From Auricularia sp. M13 (lineage: Eukaryota > Basidiomycota > Agaricomycetes > Auriculariales > Auriculariaceae): a stretch of DNA of 64,000 nt. Position numbers and translations under genes: made by a program. Under the pieces are notes generated by a model. The model had not been told where the DNA came from. It did no database searches and saw only the letters and a program-made list of their open reading frames with translations. The stretch lies in assembly GCA_037042915.1 (NCBI GenBank), contig CM073195.1, positions 3,534,001 through 3,598,000 on the forward strand. Direction: 5' to 3'. The stretch's first letter is position 1, and every line of letters starts with the position of its first letter. Positions 1 to 11,564 of the stretch are shown in pieces.

Positions 1-135
1 CGCGTGCGTGGTGGCCGCATGTCGAGTCTCTCAATCACTTGTCCCGATGCTTCCTTTGTTGCCAACACATGATCTGAGGCACGGGAACTGTTCCAGTAGA
101 AAGCTAGCTACCATTGCACTGTCTACAATCCGAAT
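1..135. other. window start, 3' flank of the KDZ transposase
   Basis: Non-coding sequence after the transposase stop; no terminal repeat is recognisable in the part visible. Confidence 0.4.
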
Positions 136-3100
136 CTACAGCTCAAGCCGTCCTATGTAGTCCTGTACAGCGAGAACCTGCTCAGCCAAGTCGTCATCCA
201 ACTCATCCCCGCTCCCTGCCTCCTCTGCATCATCCGTGCCCAGCGGCGATGGGTCAGGAGGTGACGTGGCATCATTGCGCGACGTGGCTGCGCCTTCCCG
301 TGACCCAGGGGCAAGACAGGCCTGGACGTATGCCGCCAAGCCGGTTCTCTGCCCGAGCCTGCTGATACGAGCCATGTGGAGAGCGTTGACCGCACTGCGG
401 CGCCGGTGCAGACGCGTGACCTCCCCGAGGAGAGCGTGGTCTTGCTGCTTGAGTGCAGCAATGATTCGCTCCAGCTCGACGCCCTCGTCGCGGATCGAGC
501 AGACGAGCCGCCGCAGTTCCACCTTACAGCGCACGAGCTCTTCGCGCGCGCGCAGGATCTTGTAGTGCTTTGTTGCCGCCTCGCGGTTTACGGGCTTTGA
601 CCACTCGCGCTCCCGCACATCCCCGCGCCGCGCGAGACGTAGTAAATCGAATTCTTGAAGTTCGGTCCACTCCATCAGAGTCGCAAAATCGACGACCAGG
701 GCCGGGGGATCTAGGCTCTTCGCTGCGTCGTTGTAGGTCTTGACTGCGGTCGCGATAGCTTTCGAGCGCGACTTGATGCTCTTACCGATAGCCTCCCGCA
801 TTTTGTACCCTGCACGGTCTATCAGTACGATGCACCCATGTGTTATGTATTGTACGCACCCGTCCCGTATGCATGCGTTTTTGCGAGCTCAAACATGCGC
901 TGGAGCATGAGAAGCTCGAGCCGATCTACCGCGCGCATGTAATCGCGCAGGCGAATCTTCTCGAGCGTCGCCTTGTATTCGACGGACTCCGGGTGCCACT
1001 GCGTGTCGATACGCAGCATGCGCTCCAACGACTCGACGTTTGCCAGCGCGGCCATGTACGCGTCGTGCGCGCGCTTCTTCTTGGTGGAGCGCTTTGCGAT
1101 TGTGCTGTGCGAGGCGTTCGACATGTCCTGCGGGTTGAATACAATAAAGCCGGACTCGAGCTCGGCGCGCGATTGCTCAGCGGTTGCCCTACGAAGTGTT
1201 AGAAATACAAACGGGTGAATAGAACTAAATGGATGACTGACTTGACCTTGTCCAACTCGCGCAGCGCCTCAACGTAATCCATTGCCAGGACGTCCTCCTC
1301 CGGCTCCGTCTTCAAAGACTCTAGGTACTGCTGCTCCTCGGTACGCCAGCCCTCGATGACGGCGTCAGTGAGCCCTCGGGTGGTCTTGAATTCGTTGAGG
1401 ACAGGCTCGTATTCGTCTAGTATTTGTCGTGCCTGTATAACGTTGTTGCAGAGAAATGTACCTGGCAGTTGTTAGAAGCCAACTCGCGCGCGGATCGCCG
1501 ACTCACTCAGCGCGGCGTACTTCTCGTCGTCCCATGAGGTCATGAAAAGCTCCAGGAACTGGGAATAATGGAAGTGCGTTGCGTGCCGCACCCCACCCGC
1601 GACGTGGTTGCTCGAAGAAAAGAAACGTTCGCACGTCTCTAGTTCTTCGAGTCCGAAGCCCTTGATGTAGAGCGGATGCTCGGTCACCTGGCACAGGCGA
1701 TTATGCCCGTAGCCATGGAATGAATTCATCCGTATGCGCAGGCCCTGAGCCTGCGCGCGTTCGCCGAGGGAGCTCCGCGTGAGCGTGCCCTGTAGTGCAC
1801 AGCCAATGTCGGCAGCGCCAACGAGAGGTGTAAGTCCTGCGCTCAGAATCCGCGCAAACATGCCGAGCGGGTATTTGGCGCTGTCCAGGAATCAGTACCA
1901 CATGCTGCCGTTACTGCTGTACACATACAGCTCGCCGCTTTTCCTCATCTCGCAGTACCACAAGACGAGGCCATGGCGACACAGCGCCACGTAGATGCCC
2001 GTCTGGTCAAACATATCCGGCGCGATCTTGTACTGGTCGGCTTTGGCTGCCTTCCAGCGCAGGGTGCACTGTGTGGGTGGCGCATCGTCGCCTGGTTCGC
2101 CGGGCTCGTCGGACATGCTATAGCGGAAGCTGTCAGACTCCGAGTCCTGCGGGGAACTTCAGTCTGCGGCGGCGAGGCGTTAGGGAAAGACTTACGTTGC
2201 CGACTTGCGTCACACGCGTGCGGCTTTTGACCTCGTTTGCGTACTGGTCGATGCTCTCGTCGTCGATCTTGTAGTCCGAAACAAACTTCCGCGGCTCCGC
2301 TGTGCCTGCCGCGGCGCTGCGCTTCATTGAGAAGTTGCCATCGACGGCGAAAAACCCAGGAATTTCGAGCTCGGGCTCGTCAGTGAGCTGCCAGACATTA
2401 GCAATCGGCGCAAGTAAGCCATTGGTACCTCACCTTGTATCGACACGCAGGACATGAGTTCTTGACACGCCAATCGGGTTCCGCGCGATTGAGGACGGCC
2501 TTGACGCGCGCGTCAACTTCGCGGCGTATGGCAAGAAATACGTCGAAGGCCATGGCGAATTGGTCCCTCAGATAGCGGTGATAGGCACGCTACAATTAAA
2601 TGAGAACCTGCGCGCGCGCGAGAACTGAAGCACGCACCTCATGCCTGTCACATAGCGCCTTGACGAATTGCTGGACGCCAAGGCGGGGCGCGTGACGTCG
2701 AAGGCGATAATAGAGGTCCAGGAGGTCGATGGAAACCGCGATGGTCGGGTCAAGCGGGACGCACGAAAGTAGACCGGCGCGCGCGAGCGCGACCGACGCG
2801 GGCTCTCCAGGATTCTGCGGAACACGAAGCACAGGGATATAATCTATGAAAGGCTGTCAGTAAAATGTAGACCGCGTGAGAACAAAAATTACCACATACC
2901 GTATTCCCGCACCACACTGACTTCAAAGCAGGGCAAGCCGTCGCCGGCTTGCGTGTCGGTGCTGGCTGCCGGATTGTCGTGCCATGCAATATAGGTGTCA
3001 ACGAGGGCAGGCATGACCCGTGCCCACGCAGCCTCTCGCGCGAGGATACGATCGCGCCACGTGCGAGGATCATAGCGACGGAACGGAACACTGAGCATCG

Positions 3101-3548
3101 AGTGTAAGCTAAGCAAGTGAAGAAATAAAATATAACTTACGCGGGCTCGAGAAAGCGAAGGAATCGATGCTTTAATGACCGCGGAATGTCTGCGATGTAG
3201 ACGATATTCTCGCTGTCGTCCATGGGAACGTCGCCATCGAGAGCACCGGGTTCTTCGGCGTCTGCATCGTCAGGCACGTTGGCAACGAGCGCGGCTGTAC
3301 TCAGAACTCCTGTGGCTATAATCCAAAGCCACTGTAAGATTGCGTTAACACGATGTAAAGGCGGCGCACTCACTGCCATGATGCTGGGCGCGGCGCTCAG
3401 CCCAAACACGCTCGTTATCTCCAAGTTCCTGCAACCCCAGGACCTTCCTCCGTGGACCATCGCCTCCAGCTGTGCCATTCGGAGGGTTTCCCCAGCGAAC
3501 GTGCACGACCTTCGAGGACATCGACGATTTGACGACCGTCTTCCTCAT
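136..3548 (-). CDS. KDZ-type (Kyakuja-like, CxC1) DNA transposase, multi-exon, looks intact
   Basis: Catalyses cut-and-paste movement of a KDZ DNA transposon through an RNase H-fold DDE core; acts on DNA in the nucleus. Reading from 3548 leftwards: a basic N-terminal exon (MRKTVVKS...), a conserved stretch ending DPRTWRDRILAREAAWARVM, the cysteine-cluster region with GLLSCVPLDPTIAVS and QQFVKALCDRH, then AYHRYLRDQFAMAFD, CPACRYK, and the first acid in FFAVDGNFSMKR. Next come CTLRWKAA and GIYVALCRHGLVLWY, the second acid in ADIGC, FHGYGHNRLCQ, and the catalytic glutamate in LEELETCERFF. The C-terminal exons are helical (IGKSIKSRSKAI). Introns are about 50 bases; the last, 810-859, has GT-AG ends and joins TG to YKMREAIG in frame. 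I found no frame break. A TATA-like box lies on the minus strand near 3596-3600, about 50 bases before the ATG. The family assignment is strong; the CxC1 subtype is from memory of the motif pattern. Confidence 0.88.
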
Positions 3549-4323
3549 GGCTGCAGACGGCAATGGCGGCACAGGGTGAGCGTGACGAGACGCCTTTATA
3601 GCTCATGCAGCACGGAGGCCGCATTGCGTGACATGGTGCGCGGGCGGCACGCATGGTGTGCGCGATGAGCTCAAGAGGTTGGAGCCGGAGTCTCAATCGC
3701 ACGTGCTCAACTCGTGTTGCACGGGGCATTTGTCTGCAGGGTGCTTCGCTTGCATTTGTTCACAAGTTACTCAAAATAAGCAACTTCATAAGTTTGCATT
3801 TTTTCCGAAGGCAAACGGACGGGAACTCAAGGAGCTGCTGGCGTCGTCGTCGGCGACGGCGACGGCGATGGTGATGGGCAGCGCCAAACATGCCCGGAGG
3901 CATTGATGACGTTGACGCGCGGTGCTGTCAACGGCGAACGGAGATGATGCCCCGGGCAATCCGCAGGCCCTGACCCCGGCCGCCCGCTCAGCTGGCTTGG
4001 CTCAGCAGCTGATATTCCAGCAGGAATTAGCAGAAAATACTGCTGTAAGTGGGGGGAAAGGCAAACGAGTATCATCATAAGGAAATGCCGGCCCGACTTT
4101 TCCTTATCAACAGGCCGGAATCAGGTGATATACAGGTGTCCCAAAGTTAATGGAGAAATAAAACTTGTACTCCCAGAGCAACTTGTAAGGCGGAATAAAA
4201 CACAAGTCACTCCTGACTCCCAAAATGGTCAAAGCAGAGCAGATGTATTGCGCGAGTTGTGTGCGAAAGATACAGTGTGTCGAGATGAGAAAAAAACGAG
4301 CTACGATACAGCTATAATACAAC
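3549..4323. other. intergenic, no gene seen
   Basis: This stretch lies between the start of the KDZ transposase gene and the stop of the next minus-strand gene. Apart from the TATA-like box close to 3596-3600 and a short GGCGAC-rich run near 3845-3875, I see no coding pattern, terminal inverted repeat or RNA gene. Confidence 0.5.
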
Positions 4324-7300
4324 TTATGCTACAGCTACAGGCAATTCCGGACGAAGGTGAGGCACCGGCGGCAGTCTGTGACGATAGTCCATGAAGGACT
4401 GGGCGAAGCAATGCCAAATGCTGCTCTCCAGATTATAGAAGAGCTCGGACTCGCAGTTCACGGAGTGGATGTTGCCGCCGATGGCAACGAGCTCATCCCA
4501 CGGTTTGAGGAACTGGTCAGCTCGAGGCCAAGGGCGCATGAACGTGTAGAAGTTCCACAGGCTCTCGAGGCGCTCGGTGCGATCGACGACGGTCAGCTTG
4601 TTGATCGCATTCCGGTCCGTGCCAGGGACAAAGTCGGAGCCACCCCAGCAACCGCGGCATTGTCTATATCGCTGCTTTGCATCGAACTGGAGTGGCGCGT
4701 GGTCGGGGTGACTCTGCTGGATCGTGAGGTCGAGGTAGAAGAGCTCATAGCGGAACTCTAGCTCCGTCAGTTCCCACATGATGTACCTGCGCCAATCCAG
4801 CGACGGCCAGACAGCATCGTCGTCCTTGCCCGCCGTGAAGGGAGGAAGCTCGTAACCGTCAAAGGTCGGGTGGTTGATTCGGTCGATATATTGACCGATG
4901 CGCTTCAGCGGCTCGGCGGGCGGCATCTCGACGGGCGGCTCAGCAGGTGGCTCGGGCGGCGTCTTGTTGGCGGGGGGCTCAGCAGGCGGCTCAGGCTGCG
5001 TCGTCAAAGGCTTTGGACCAGCAGTGGGAGGTGGTTCGAGTCGTGACGAGCTCGACGGCACCGCTGGCGGCTCGGGCCCGACAGACAACGGCGGCACAGA
5101 CGGATCCTCGAAACGCGAACGGCGCCACTCGACGATGGTGCCAAGGGGGCCCATAACCGCAACGGGACCCTGCTTGTTGGCCTTTGGTTGCGGTTTTTTG
5201 ACATCCGCACGTTCCCAGCATCTACAATTTCATGAGTGATTAATGACTGAGCACAACTGCGGACATACCCATCCCAATCTGCCCGCCAAATCCGTCGCGA
5301 TCGAGGTGCCAGTCGCGGATGGTCATCGTTTGTCTGCCACTCAATCGAGTTCTTGAGCAGCTGCTCACCTTCGAGGTACTGCGTGGACAAGGGCAGATAG
5401 ATGATGCGCTTCGCCTTGTAGTCCCACCACTCCGTCATGCCGCGCTTGATGTTGTGGAAGTCGCGATGCTTGCGACTGATCAGCCAGAACGTTGGGGCGT
5501 CGTCGTTTGCCTCATCCACGCTGAAGTACCACACAGTGTAGTACGTCAGCGGGCGCGTCTTCTTGCTCTTGGGCTCTGAGATATACCAGGTCTTGGGTTC
5601 GACCTGGTGCCGCTCAGCCTTGCTCCGTCGAGCTACTTCGCCTTGTTCGGGTTCGTCAAAAAGGTCGCGAATGAGCGTGTCCTTGAGCTCAGAGACGGTC
5701 TTTGCCTGGACGGGGGGACTAGGCGGACCGTACATTTCGTTCATTTCCTCCTCGCAAGAGTCAGAATCTTCGTCGATGTCGAAGACTCTCGCCGGCCGTG
5801 GACGGTTCAGACGGGGCGGAGGCGGCGGCGCAGGCTGGGGTGGAGGCGGCGGCGGATGCGGCGGCGCTGGCGCATGTACGGCTTGACCGGACTGTGCAGC
5901 AGACGGTTGGGATGCGGGCGGTAGCGGAGCAGGCTCATCTTCGTCCTGCACACTATCATCCACAGGCTTGGGCAACGATGTGACCTGAGGTGCTGGTTGC
6001 GGCAGGCTCGCGTCCAGACCGAGCAAGTTGACCATGCGAGCGACATGCTGCTCCGGCACGACCAACTTCAACAAATTTCGCCAATGAGGCGCGGACATGC
6101 CTGGATTCTGACTGGCATCCGTCGTCGCCAGTCGCCGAAGAAAATAAGGACGGATCTTGAGCCAATGCAGCAAGGGTTTCGCGGTATTCAAGTTTCCGCT
6201 CTTGACTTCCGGGCCGCGTGGCACTGGCGAGGGTACACCGCCCTTGCCCTTGCGTAAGTTAAAGCCGGGCTCCTTTGCGGCCTTCCAGGCGTTGACGAAA
6301 TACGATGCCAAGGGGACCTTGTGCAGCTGCAACTTGCCGATGTTCGGCGGCACAGGCAGCACGTCGGCGGTCATGAGGTCCAGCTGCCGCTCCGCGATAC
6401 ATTCACGCGCCCGGAGACGTTATGAGCGGGCATGAATACCGTTGGGAACCAGTGCGGCCGCTCCGTGCTCTTGTAAGCCGAAATCCTGTCTGGCGCCACG
6501 AGCACAATGTTGTCCAGGCCAATTGTCGAGTTCTTCCCTTCGAGCAGCTTCGCAGTCGTTCCGCGGTTGCGCTTCTTTGGCGGGGCATCCGCGCTGGAAC
6601 CCGGGTCTTTGCAGTTCTGGTCAGTAACCTATCATGAGAAATAGCCAACAGATACATACCCTGTCTTTTGCGCTTGGACGACATGCCCGACCCTTTCGCG
6701 CCTGTCGATGGCCCGGCTGCTGACAGCTGCCGCGCTGGAGGCAGATGCCCTGCAAGATGCGCTGGCGCGGGAGGAAGATGCGCTGGCCGGGGAGGAAGAT
6801 GCGCTGGCGGGGGAGGAAGATGCGCTGGCGGGGGAGGAAGATGCGCTGGCGGGGGAGGAAGTGGCGCTGGCAGTGGCGGCTTAGCCAGCCTCGGGTCATG
6901 GCTCGTCGAACTCGGACCTGCAACGCCGCTCGACGAGCTTGCGACGGGTACAGGCGCGTTGTCCTGGAAGCCGACGTCCTCGGTGCCGTTCCAGACGGAC
7001 TCGGTGACGGCGACGTTTGATCCAGAGAAGGTCGTGATGTCGCTGACGGGCTGCGCCTCGACATGATGGTTGCGCTCGATGTCGTGTATATGAGCGCATT
7101 GCTGACTCCCGTACATCCTGTACATGGCTTGTCGGATGACTCCCGCCCGCTGCTTCTCAAGGAGCTCGTTGAAGTGTGCTCGAGTGAAAGGCAGGAGCTG
7201 CCACACAGGAATGTCTCGCGATGCGTAGAACATGGCGAACTTGTCACTGGTGGTGAAGCAGCCCCGATAAGGCGCGACGTGCCGAGTAGCCTGATATATA

Positions 7301-8209
7301 TGCGCCCGGCGAGCAACCTCGTATGACGAGACGGTGGGAATGTATGCGTCCAATCCCGCCTCGAGGTCGCCCGTCTTCTTCTCCAACTCCATCCAGCCCC
7401 GTATCTCGTTCAGACAGCGCTGCCACTCTGCGAAGTTGACGTGACAGTCCCACTTCTTTAACGACTTTCGTCTCAGGCTGCTTGTGAGCTCAACGAACTT
7501 GTTGTACCGCTCCGTTGGAATACGGGCCAACGCAGTCCTGCGGCCTGGCTTCTCCACGGCTGCCCGCCAAAGGGGTGTCGTCTCCAGCTCCGTCGTTTTG
7601 ATACGATTTAGAAGCAGCGTGGGCAACTTGAAGAGCTCGCTGCCCGCTGGTCGGAGGTGCTCGTCTTCGAGACGATACCAACCCAAGTCTCCGAGCATGT
7701 CGGTGTGCCGGAGATTCCACCAGGCGCGGCCAATCTGCAGCGGAACTTGTGAGCCCACTGGCTTGAGCAGCGGCACGAACGCCATGTGCAGGTTGTTCTC
7801 GTCGTGCATCTGCGGCAGTTGGCTTGCCTCGTAGAGACCGAAGCGACCGTCGACGCAGCGCGTTGGGTCGATGACGGGGTAGTCTGGTATCTCGGGCACA
7901 ACGTCTCGATTCGTCCGCACGATGTATCTGGCCTCCCGCAGGCTGGGCCAGGCGCAGAAATACGGCAGAGCGGTGAACGAGGGGTCCTCCCTGAACGAAG
8001 CCATCAGAGGCTCGTCTGCCAGTAGAAACATCTCGAGAACTCACGATTCATTCTCGTCGATGTCCATCTGGACGTCGACAGCCTGTGCCTGCGCGTTCGG
8101 ATTCGACGCTGGCTGGCTGCGAGGTCGTCAGCATCAGATCAAGACGGCATACTCAAAACACTCACGCATTGTCGACGTCCATGTCGACGTCTCGAGAGTC
8201 CACGTTCAT
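4324..8209 (-). CDS. unrecognised large proline-rich protein, multi-exon
   Basis: I do not recognise the family. The start is the ATG at 8209 (an in-frame ATG also lies at 8248). The first exon reads MNVDSRDVDMDVDNA; an intron joins it to QPASNPNAQAQAVDVQMDID, and a 54-base GT-AG intron then joins to EDPSFTALPYFCAWPSL. A conserved-looking block follows (SDKFAMFYASRDIPVWQLLP; LPFTRAHFNELLEKQRAGVI), then a proline-rich linker made of PPPAHLP repeats (about 6760-6870), a basic patch MSSKRKRQ, a second folded-looking block (TADVLPVPPNIGKLQLHKVP) and proline-rich linkers before a C-terminal block with FDGYELPPF and WRRYIMWELTELEFRYELF. A frame change near 6410 is not explained by any intron I can see, so this may be two genes or a damaged one. 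It diverges from the TET/JBP gene across the repeat-bearing 8.2-9.8 kb region, which suggests it belongs to the same element. Confidence 0.6.
6763..6868 (-). repeat. 21-bp coding tandem repeat (PPPAHLP)n
   Basis: About five copies of a 21-base unit built on GCGCTGGCGGGGGAGGAAGA lie inside the 4324-8209 gene and encode repeats of PPPAHLP on the minus strand. The repeat keeps the frame, so it is a length-variable proline-rich linker rather than a decayed stretch. Confidence 0.8.
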
Positions 8210-9807
8210 TTTCGTTTGCCTGAGCGACTTGTAAATAAAAATTGACATGGTTTCGGTCTAGATGGCTCACTGAAATACGAGTTCGAGAATATCTACTAGT
8301 GGATCTGTGGATGATTTCTATACTACGTCTAATATACGACAGGCTGGATACTTGGGACGATTCTGAGTGGTGGGAGGGGGTGGAGAGAGACGGACGGTAC
8401 AGGCGGTGACTGTGCGATGCACGAACGAACGGGACGCTTGAGCGCTGATCGCGGCAAGCTCAACAGCCACGTTCACTGATGCGTGAGCGTGGTGCTAATT
8501 TATGTTCACTTGCGAGGGACAGACGGACTGGGGGTGCGCAGGCAGCGTGACTGTGTGATGCACGGACGAACTGGACGCTTGAGCGCTGATCGCGGCAAGC
8601 TCAACAGCCATGTTCACTGATGCGTGAGCGTGGCGCTGATTTATGTGGAGGTTCGAGGGAGAGACGGAATGGGGGTGCGCAGGCTGCGCAGTACAGGCGG
8701 CGATTGTCTGACGCTCAAAGACGCTGGTGTCACTGATGCGTGAACCAGGTCGATGGTGCAGGAGCTCCCAGTAGCGCGTCCAGCTACACGTTCGCTGACG
8801 CGCGAACGGTCCACTGGCGCGATACTCTGCGTCGACTGACTCGTCTACGCAGCGAAGGAGAGCTTGGAGAGCGCCCGGCGGCAGCCGGCGGCTGACTCGG
8901 GCACTTCGAACTCCGCTCAGCCAAATCGGTCGTCTAAGTTGTCGAATGGCCTTTCCTCAACGCAGAGGCCGAGAATAAATTTATAAAATTTCGAAAATAA
9001 TAATAAAGCTACAACAAGTTTAAATGAGCACACTGGAATAATATCTCATGAAATTTCCGCTGTGCCCTTCCTGTCTCACATGCCTGACTCAACCTCATGG
9101 CCTGAGATAGCATTATTTTAACTGAGAAACCCTCAATTTAACTCTCAAAGGGGTCTTGTAGATTAGTTAAGTCATCTTGAGCCCTGCATTGGCTGAGCTT
9201 TCATTTCCAGAGTTCGCGTTCCCGAACGGGACACGTCACGTGACGCTGTTGACGGTGACGCAATGAGCAGTGAGACGCGACTGCGACCGCACGTTGAGGA
9301 TCCTGGCCCGGATACTTGCCGCAATATGTTCGCAATAATATCTTAAATACAATCCGTCGGTCGTGGGCGCGGGACGGACGCGTCGCGAGCGACGGACGCG
9401 TCTCGCACCGACGACGACGAAAAGGGTATTCAACCGCTGCTCTGGCTGCCGTTCGCGACCACCCTGAGCTGCCGCAACGGCGTCACTGGCTTATGCTAGG
9501 ACCCTAGAGCTCCCTCAAGCCGCAGCGGCGAAGGTTGCTCCGGGGTATGCGGCCAGAGCAGAAGTTGAACACGCGGTTTAAAGTCCGCGCGTTCGCGGCT
9601 TCTGCGCGCTGGGTTGCACGCACCACGTGACCTGCATTCCCGATATGGCAACGATTCCGTGCCTGCACCGGTCCCAAAACACGCGCCGCACATGATGTGC
9701 TGGCGTTGCTCTTATCGATCCTCGATCTCTCCCTAATAACCCACGTCGCAGCGAGCACATAAGCCGTGCTTTTTCCGCAGCCGATCTCGCGCACATCCGT
9801 CCTGCCC
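8210..9807. other. divergent intergenic region with duplicated palindrome-bearing unit
   Basis: This region separates the divergent 4324-8209 gene and the TET/JBP gene. It contains two copies of a roughly 95-base unit with a 141-base period (starting near 8406 and 8547), each ending in a palindrome with arms like CACGTTCAC / GTGAGCGTG around TGATGC. Weaker copies of the palindrome core occur near 8728 and 8788. From about 8960 to 9200 the DNA is AT-rich and featureless. From 9240 to 9800 I see no convincing gene before the ATG at 9808. Confidence 0.6.
8406..8640 (+). repeat. 141-bp-period direct repeat with terminal palindrome
   Basis: Two near-identical blocks start GTGACTGTG and share GACGCTTGAGCGCTGATCGC, AAGCTCAACAGCCA and the palindromic TTCACTGATGCGTGAGCGTG. 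They differ at a handful of positions only. The same palindrome type recurs at 14.9-15.4 kb. Confidence 0.8.
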
Positions 9808-11380
9808 ATGGCCGACACTCCAGGTGCGCAATTCATCGTTCTGGCCATTGCGACTCATCAACTCGTCGGTAGGACCATATCCTGAGAATGAGAGTATCCC
9901 GGTGGACTTCGCCGAGTTATTCCAGAGAATCGTGCAGCAGGCACAGCTCAGCGGTGGGGAAAAACTGCGAGATCTCTTTGGCATTCAACGCGACGGCACG
10001 GAGGAAGCTCTATCGGACGACGATGCTGGACAGGTCACTGAGCAACCTGTGACTCCGGTACAAGCTGCTGGGACTCTCGCGGCTGGCGAATCAGCTGCTG
10101 AGCCGCTCGGAAACTGGGACAAAAGCTAAAGGCCGCAAGCATAAGTCAGCATCGCCTGAACACTCACGCACTTGCTCTGACTTGCCACGAAGGAAATCCA
10201 GAGCACTAAATCCCGAGAAACTCGAGGCGAAGATGCTTACAAGCTGGCATCGTCTCAATAAGAAGATGCTAGAGACTGCGCTGAAGCCCGGGAATATACG
10301 TACGTACTGTTGAGAATACATGCCCTCACCAACTCCTCCGTACAGACCGCGTTCCCGAGCTCGACCTCGCCGCGCTCGTCGACAGGAATCAAGAGCGCAA
10401 CAGCAAGCCTTACCCCGCCTTCGAATCTGTGACGGCCAGGGTCAGCGATGAGCCTTTTGTCCTCGTGGACAAGAAAGACGTACCTGCTGTCATCGTTTTC
10501 CCGAACTGGTTATCCAAAGCTAGTCATGTGCGTCCCGCTGCTGCGGAAACTCCTACTCACGTGCGGAATAAACTCAGGACATCCTATTCAAGAGTCTCAT
10601 GGACTTCGGGCGCAGTGTCGGTGTGAAAATTCGCTGGCGCAGATCAGAATGCGAGAGACGCGGAAGAATGCTATACTCGGCAGGAGCATCAAGACGAACT
10701 GCACGGCGTATTCCAGTTGGTATCCATCTGGAGGGCCCTCAGTCGATCGGTGAGCTCAGATGATCAGCCTAGAGTGTGTGTGCTCACCGGGTGAAGGCGA
10801 ACAATGGCCCTGCGGGGCCCGCTCGCGATCTCTTCAAGAAAACAGACAACCTCAACGCGGGCTCGCGTTGCTTCGAGAGCTGCGGCTCGTGACCATGCGA
10901 CTCATGGACATGTTCCAGCTCATCGACCCCGAGCAGTACAACCTCTTCAACGATGCCTCGGAGAAGTTGAAAGCCATGTACCCCGCATATGCCGCGCTGG
11001 CCGCTGCCGACCCCTCCTTCCTCCACGGGAGAAGTCTCATCTACAATCGAGAGACCGGCGAACACACTGACCGCCGCGATATGAAGCTCGCATGGACGCC
11101 GATTCTCACAGTGGGTAAATACCGCGAAGGCACGCTTCGTGTCGCGGGTTCGGACATTAACTATCTCCCCGGAACACTTGCATTCATTAGAGGGGGCATC
11201 TTGAAGCACTCTGTTCAATTCGCAGGCGGTCAGCGCATCGCGATTGCGCACTTCATGCACAAGAATGTCCTTGCGGAGGTCGGTGCAACGAAGGTCAAGC
11301 TTTTCACATACAAAGAAATGGCGGGCTATAAGCCGCCTTTCGACGAAGGCAACGGTGACTGCGATGAACCGATGAATTAG
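9808..11380 (+). CDS. JBP1/TET-type 2-oxoglutarate/Fe(II) dioxygenase, KDZ-associated; probable frame break
   Basis: Predicted to oxidise 5-methylcytosine (or thymine) in DNA using iron and 2-oxoglutarate. The catalytic core is clear: iron ligands H and D in GEHTDRRD, then MKLAWTPILTVGKYREGTLR, YLPGTLAFIRGGILKHSVQF with the distal histidine, and the 2-oxoglutarate-binding arginine in GGQRIAIAHFMHK. Upstream are family-like segments DPEQYNLFNDASEKL and SDEPFVLVDKKDVPAV. The start MADTPG joins PYPENES across a short intron; an intron after DDDAGQ joins to LLSRSETGTKAKGRK, and the next joins GNI to HRVPELDLAALV. Between NAGSRCFES and LRLVTMRLMDMF (near 10870) the frame shifts by one base with no visible intron, so the copy may be inactive, or the base may be an assembly error. 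Fungal TET/JBP genes are known to be amplified with KDZ transposons (Iyer and colleagues); the location here fits that. Confidence 0.85.
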
Positions 11381-11564
11381 TTTCTGAAGAGCGCATGTAT
11401 TCAACTCACCCTGGCAAGCATATATGCACTCATATCTCACCTTACTAATTTTCGGGCACTCATTCATCATGAACAAATGAAAGCATTAAGATTGGCGGTT
11501 AAGAGGGTCAAGGACAGGCTCATCGAGATTACAAAGTGATTAAAATAAATTAAGGGAAGGGTAT

